Below, in pieces: positions 62,522 through 64,000 of a DNA stretch of 64,000 nt. Origin of the DNA: JBCBGF01 sp039820585. Lineage in GTDB: Bacteria > Pseudomonadota > Alphaproteobacteria > Rhodobacterales > Rhodobacteraceae. The notes below the pieces were generated by a model, which was not told where the DNA came from, did not search any database, and worked only from the letters and a program-made list of their open reading frames with translations. Both the position numbers and the translations under genes were made by a program. Location of the stretch: contig JBCBPV010000001.1 of NCBI GenBank assembly GCA_039820585.1, positions 62,001 to 126,000 on the forward strand, read 5' to 3'. Every line of letters starts with the position of its first letter. Positions within the stretch are counted from its first letter, which is position 1.

Positions 62522-63229
62522 TCAGGCTTCTGTGATCAGCAGCGGGCGGTCAAGCCACACGCCGTCCCGCGTCACCCGCGTGCCGTAGCACAGCATTTCA
62601 ACCCCGGCGCTGCGGGCCGCATCAAATGCCAACCCATAGGCCGGGTCCAGATCGCGCGCCAGCGCGAGCCGCGCACAATCGGTGCGCTGCACAAGGTAGA
62701 CCATCACCGCCCGGTGGCCCGCGGCAACCATATCGGACAGCTCGCGCAGATGGCGCGCCCCGCGCGTTGTCACGCTATCGGGGAACTCTGCCAGATCACC
62801 GCTCCGCAGAAGATGAACATTCTTCACCTCGACATAGGCATCTGGCAGGCCGGGTTCAGACAGCAGAAAATCCACCCGGCTTTTCTCACCATAGGCCACC
62901 TCGGGCCGCACGCCCGTATACGCCGCCAACGCGGCGATCTGGCGCGCCTCCAGCGCCTCTTTCACCACGCGGTTGGGCACCGCGGTATCAATCCCCGACC
63001 AATGGCCGTCCTCGAACTCCACCAACCGCCAGCCGTATTTCAGCTTCTTCTTCGGGTCGTTATTGGGCTCCAGCCACACCTTCAGCCCCGGCTCTTTCAG
63101 CCCCATCATGCTGCCCGGATTGGGGCAATGGGCACGCACCAGTTCCCCGCTCTCAAGCGTGACTTCGCTGAGAAACCGGTTCCAGCGCCGCACAAGACGG
63201 CCCGGGACAAGGGGGGTTGGAAAGCGCAT
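62522..63229 (-). CDS. sfsA: SfsA family DNA-binding/sugar-fermentation protein
   Basis: A 235-residue protein of the SfsA family, named for sugar fermentation stimulation and believed to bind nucleic acid through its N-terminal OB-like domain. FPTPLVPGRLVRRWNRFLSE, HCPNPGSMMGL, YGEKSRVDFLL and VEVKNVHL (restriction-endonuclease-like core) are diagnostic. Start taken at MRFPTPL by family fit; no clear ribosome site. It is divergent from the cinA gene. Confidence 0.92.
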   Translation of the reverse strand: MRFPTPLVPGRLVRRWNRFLSEVTLESGELVRAHCPNPGSMMGLKEPGLKVWLEPNNDPKKKLKYGWRLVEFEDGHWSGIDTAVPNRVVKEALEARQIAALAAYTGVRPEVAYGEKSRVDFLLSEPGLPDAYVEVKNVHLLRSGDLAEFPDSVTTRGARHLRELSDMVAAGHRAVMVYLVQRTDCARLALARDLDPAYGLAFDAARSAGVEMLCYGTRVTRDGVWLDRPLLITEA

Positions 63230-63276
63230 GGGCGCCGACCTATACCGGCCCGACACAAGCGGCAAGGAGCGTTCAG

Positions 63277-64000
63277 ATGACAAACCCCACGGCGGCAATG
63301 CTGGTGATCGGTGATGAGATTCTGTCGGGTCGCACGCGGGATGCAAACATGCACCACCTGGCCGGCGTTTTGACCGACCAGGGCATCGACCTGCGCGAAG
63401 TGCGCGTGGTGTCCGATGATGCCGATGCCATCGTGGCCGCCACCCAAGCGCTCAGCGCCGCGTTCGATCATGTCTTCACCTCGGGCGGGATCGGCCCCAC
63501 CCATGACGACATCACCGCCGATTGCATCGCCCGCGCCATGGGCGCCCCCATCGACGTGCGCGCCGATGCCCACGCCATCCTGCAAGCGCATTACGACCGA
63601 CAGGGCAGCGAATTGAACGCCGCCCGCCTGCGCATGGCGCGCATCCCCGATGGCGCCACGCTGATCGACAACCCGGTCTCTGCCGCGCCGGGCTTTACCC
63701 TGGGCAATGTGCACGTGATGGCCGGGGTTCCTTCGGTCTTCCAGGCGATGGTGGCCAGCCTCATGCCACACCTGACCGGCGGCCGACCCTTGCACAGCGC
63801 CACGGTGCGGATCAACCGGGGTGAGGGCGATATCGCAGGCCCGCTGGGCGATATGGCAGACGCCCATCCCGACCTTTCCTTCGGCTCATATCCGTTCATC
63901 AAGGACGGGCGCTTTGGCGCAAACATCGTCGTGCGCGGGGCCGATGCCGACGCGGTCACCACCGCAATCGACGCGCTGGCCGCCGCATTCCCCGGCGACA
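63277..64000 (+). CDS. CinA-like molybdopterin-binding domain protein (partial)
   Basis: The first 241 codons of a protein that runs off the right edge. The MoaB/Mog-like domain shows AAMLVIGDEILSGRTRDAN, HVFTSGGIGPTHDDITAD and VMAGVPSVFQAM, the pattern of the CinA/NMN-deamidase N-terminal family. Short Rhodobacterales forms contain this domain alone, so the C-terminal amidase domain cannot be judged here. AAGGAG lies before the ATG. Confidence 0.88.
   Translation, partial: MTNPTAAMLVIGDEILSGRTRDANMHHLAGVLTDQGIDLREVRVVSDDADAIVAATQALSAAFDHVFTSGGIGPTHDDITADCIARAMGAPIDVRADAHAILQAHYDRQGSELNAARLRMARIPDGATLIDNPVSAAPGFTLGNVHVMAGVPSVFQAMVASLMPHLTGGRPLHSATVRINRGEGDIAGPLGDMADAHPDLSFGSYPFIKDGRFGANIVVRGADADAVTTAIDALAAAFPGD

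Overview
The window reads as a GC-rich chromosomal segment of an alphaproteobacterium of the order Rhodobacterales, most likely a marine Roseobacter-group strain. The grounds are gene content and order: rpoZ, a bifunctional RelA/SpoT gene, a DUF2062 gene, pdxJ, acpS, lepB and rnc in one strand run; def-fmt; glnK-amtB; a short 1151-residue SMC; and a cupin with the residue pattern of the DMSP lyases typical of marine Rhodobacterales. No tRNA, rRNA, CRISPR array, prophage or insertion sequence was seen. About 70 protein genes fill almost all of the sequence.

Layout. 1-5375 (minus): a translationally coupled MoxR AAA+ / DUF58 / BatA-DUF4159 / VWA-like membrane cluster, cut by the left edge. 5461-9474 (plus): DUF1285, DNA polymerase I, a YdeI-like protein. 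9486-13490: three glycosyltransferases, one of them a two-domain fusion, placed between the YdeI-like gene and rnc. 13501-20732 (minus): rnc, lepB, acpS, pdxJ, DUF2062, rsh, rpoZ, folK, interrupted by one opposite-strand lipoprotein gene. 20859-24953: NYN-domain protein, cytochrome c, then an overlapping chain ispH / DUF1905-like / DUF3429 / methyltransferase / rnhA. 24939-27594 (minus): def, an internally deleted def paralogue, fmt, a GlsB-like membrane protein and the DMSP-lyase-like cupin, closely packed as one operon.

27703-34261: MalY-type aminotransferase, a glutathionyl-hydroquinone-reductase-like GST, a receiver-like protein lacking the phospho-acceptor Asp, a MltB-type transglycosylase, a MarR regulator with two small membrane proteins, and small secreted proteins. 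34319-38083: smc and a 309-bp upstream region with a perfect DnaA-box match. 38084-45111: GNAT, FMN reductase, MaoC-like hydratase, a divergent pair that looks like a split MnmC (FAD oxidase and MnmD), a DMT exporter and a soluble lytic transglycosylase. 45236-49505: dapA, smpB, a mercaptopyruvate sulfurtransferase behind a long structured leader, GNAT, aromatic aminotransferase. 49687-51368 (minus): glnK-amtB ammonium module with a textbook terminator.

51630-58964: class A PBP, mlaA-mlaC, then a coupled plus-strand chain RidA / GDPD / FemAB-like / PhhB / MscS. 58961-64000: peroxiredoxin, ferredoxin-reductase-like flavoprotein with rsmD, a tiny ORF, a REP-like hairpin, map, sfsA, and cinA cut by the right edge. 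Themes are envelope maintenance (PBP, two transglycosylases, Mla, MscS), protein maturation (def, fmt, map, lepB, smpB), nitrogen and stringent control, and some likely marine adaptations.

The points most worth a second look are the DddQ-like cupin, the def paralogue with about 52 residues removed, the pseudo-receiver, the glycosyltransferase block where era would be expected, the divergent split MnmC, the leader before the sulfurtransferase, and several dispersed repeats in gene ends. Gene starts were chosen by family fit and Shine-Dalgarno spacing; function names rest on motif recognition by eye, not on searches.
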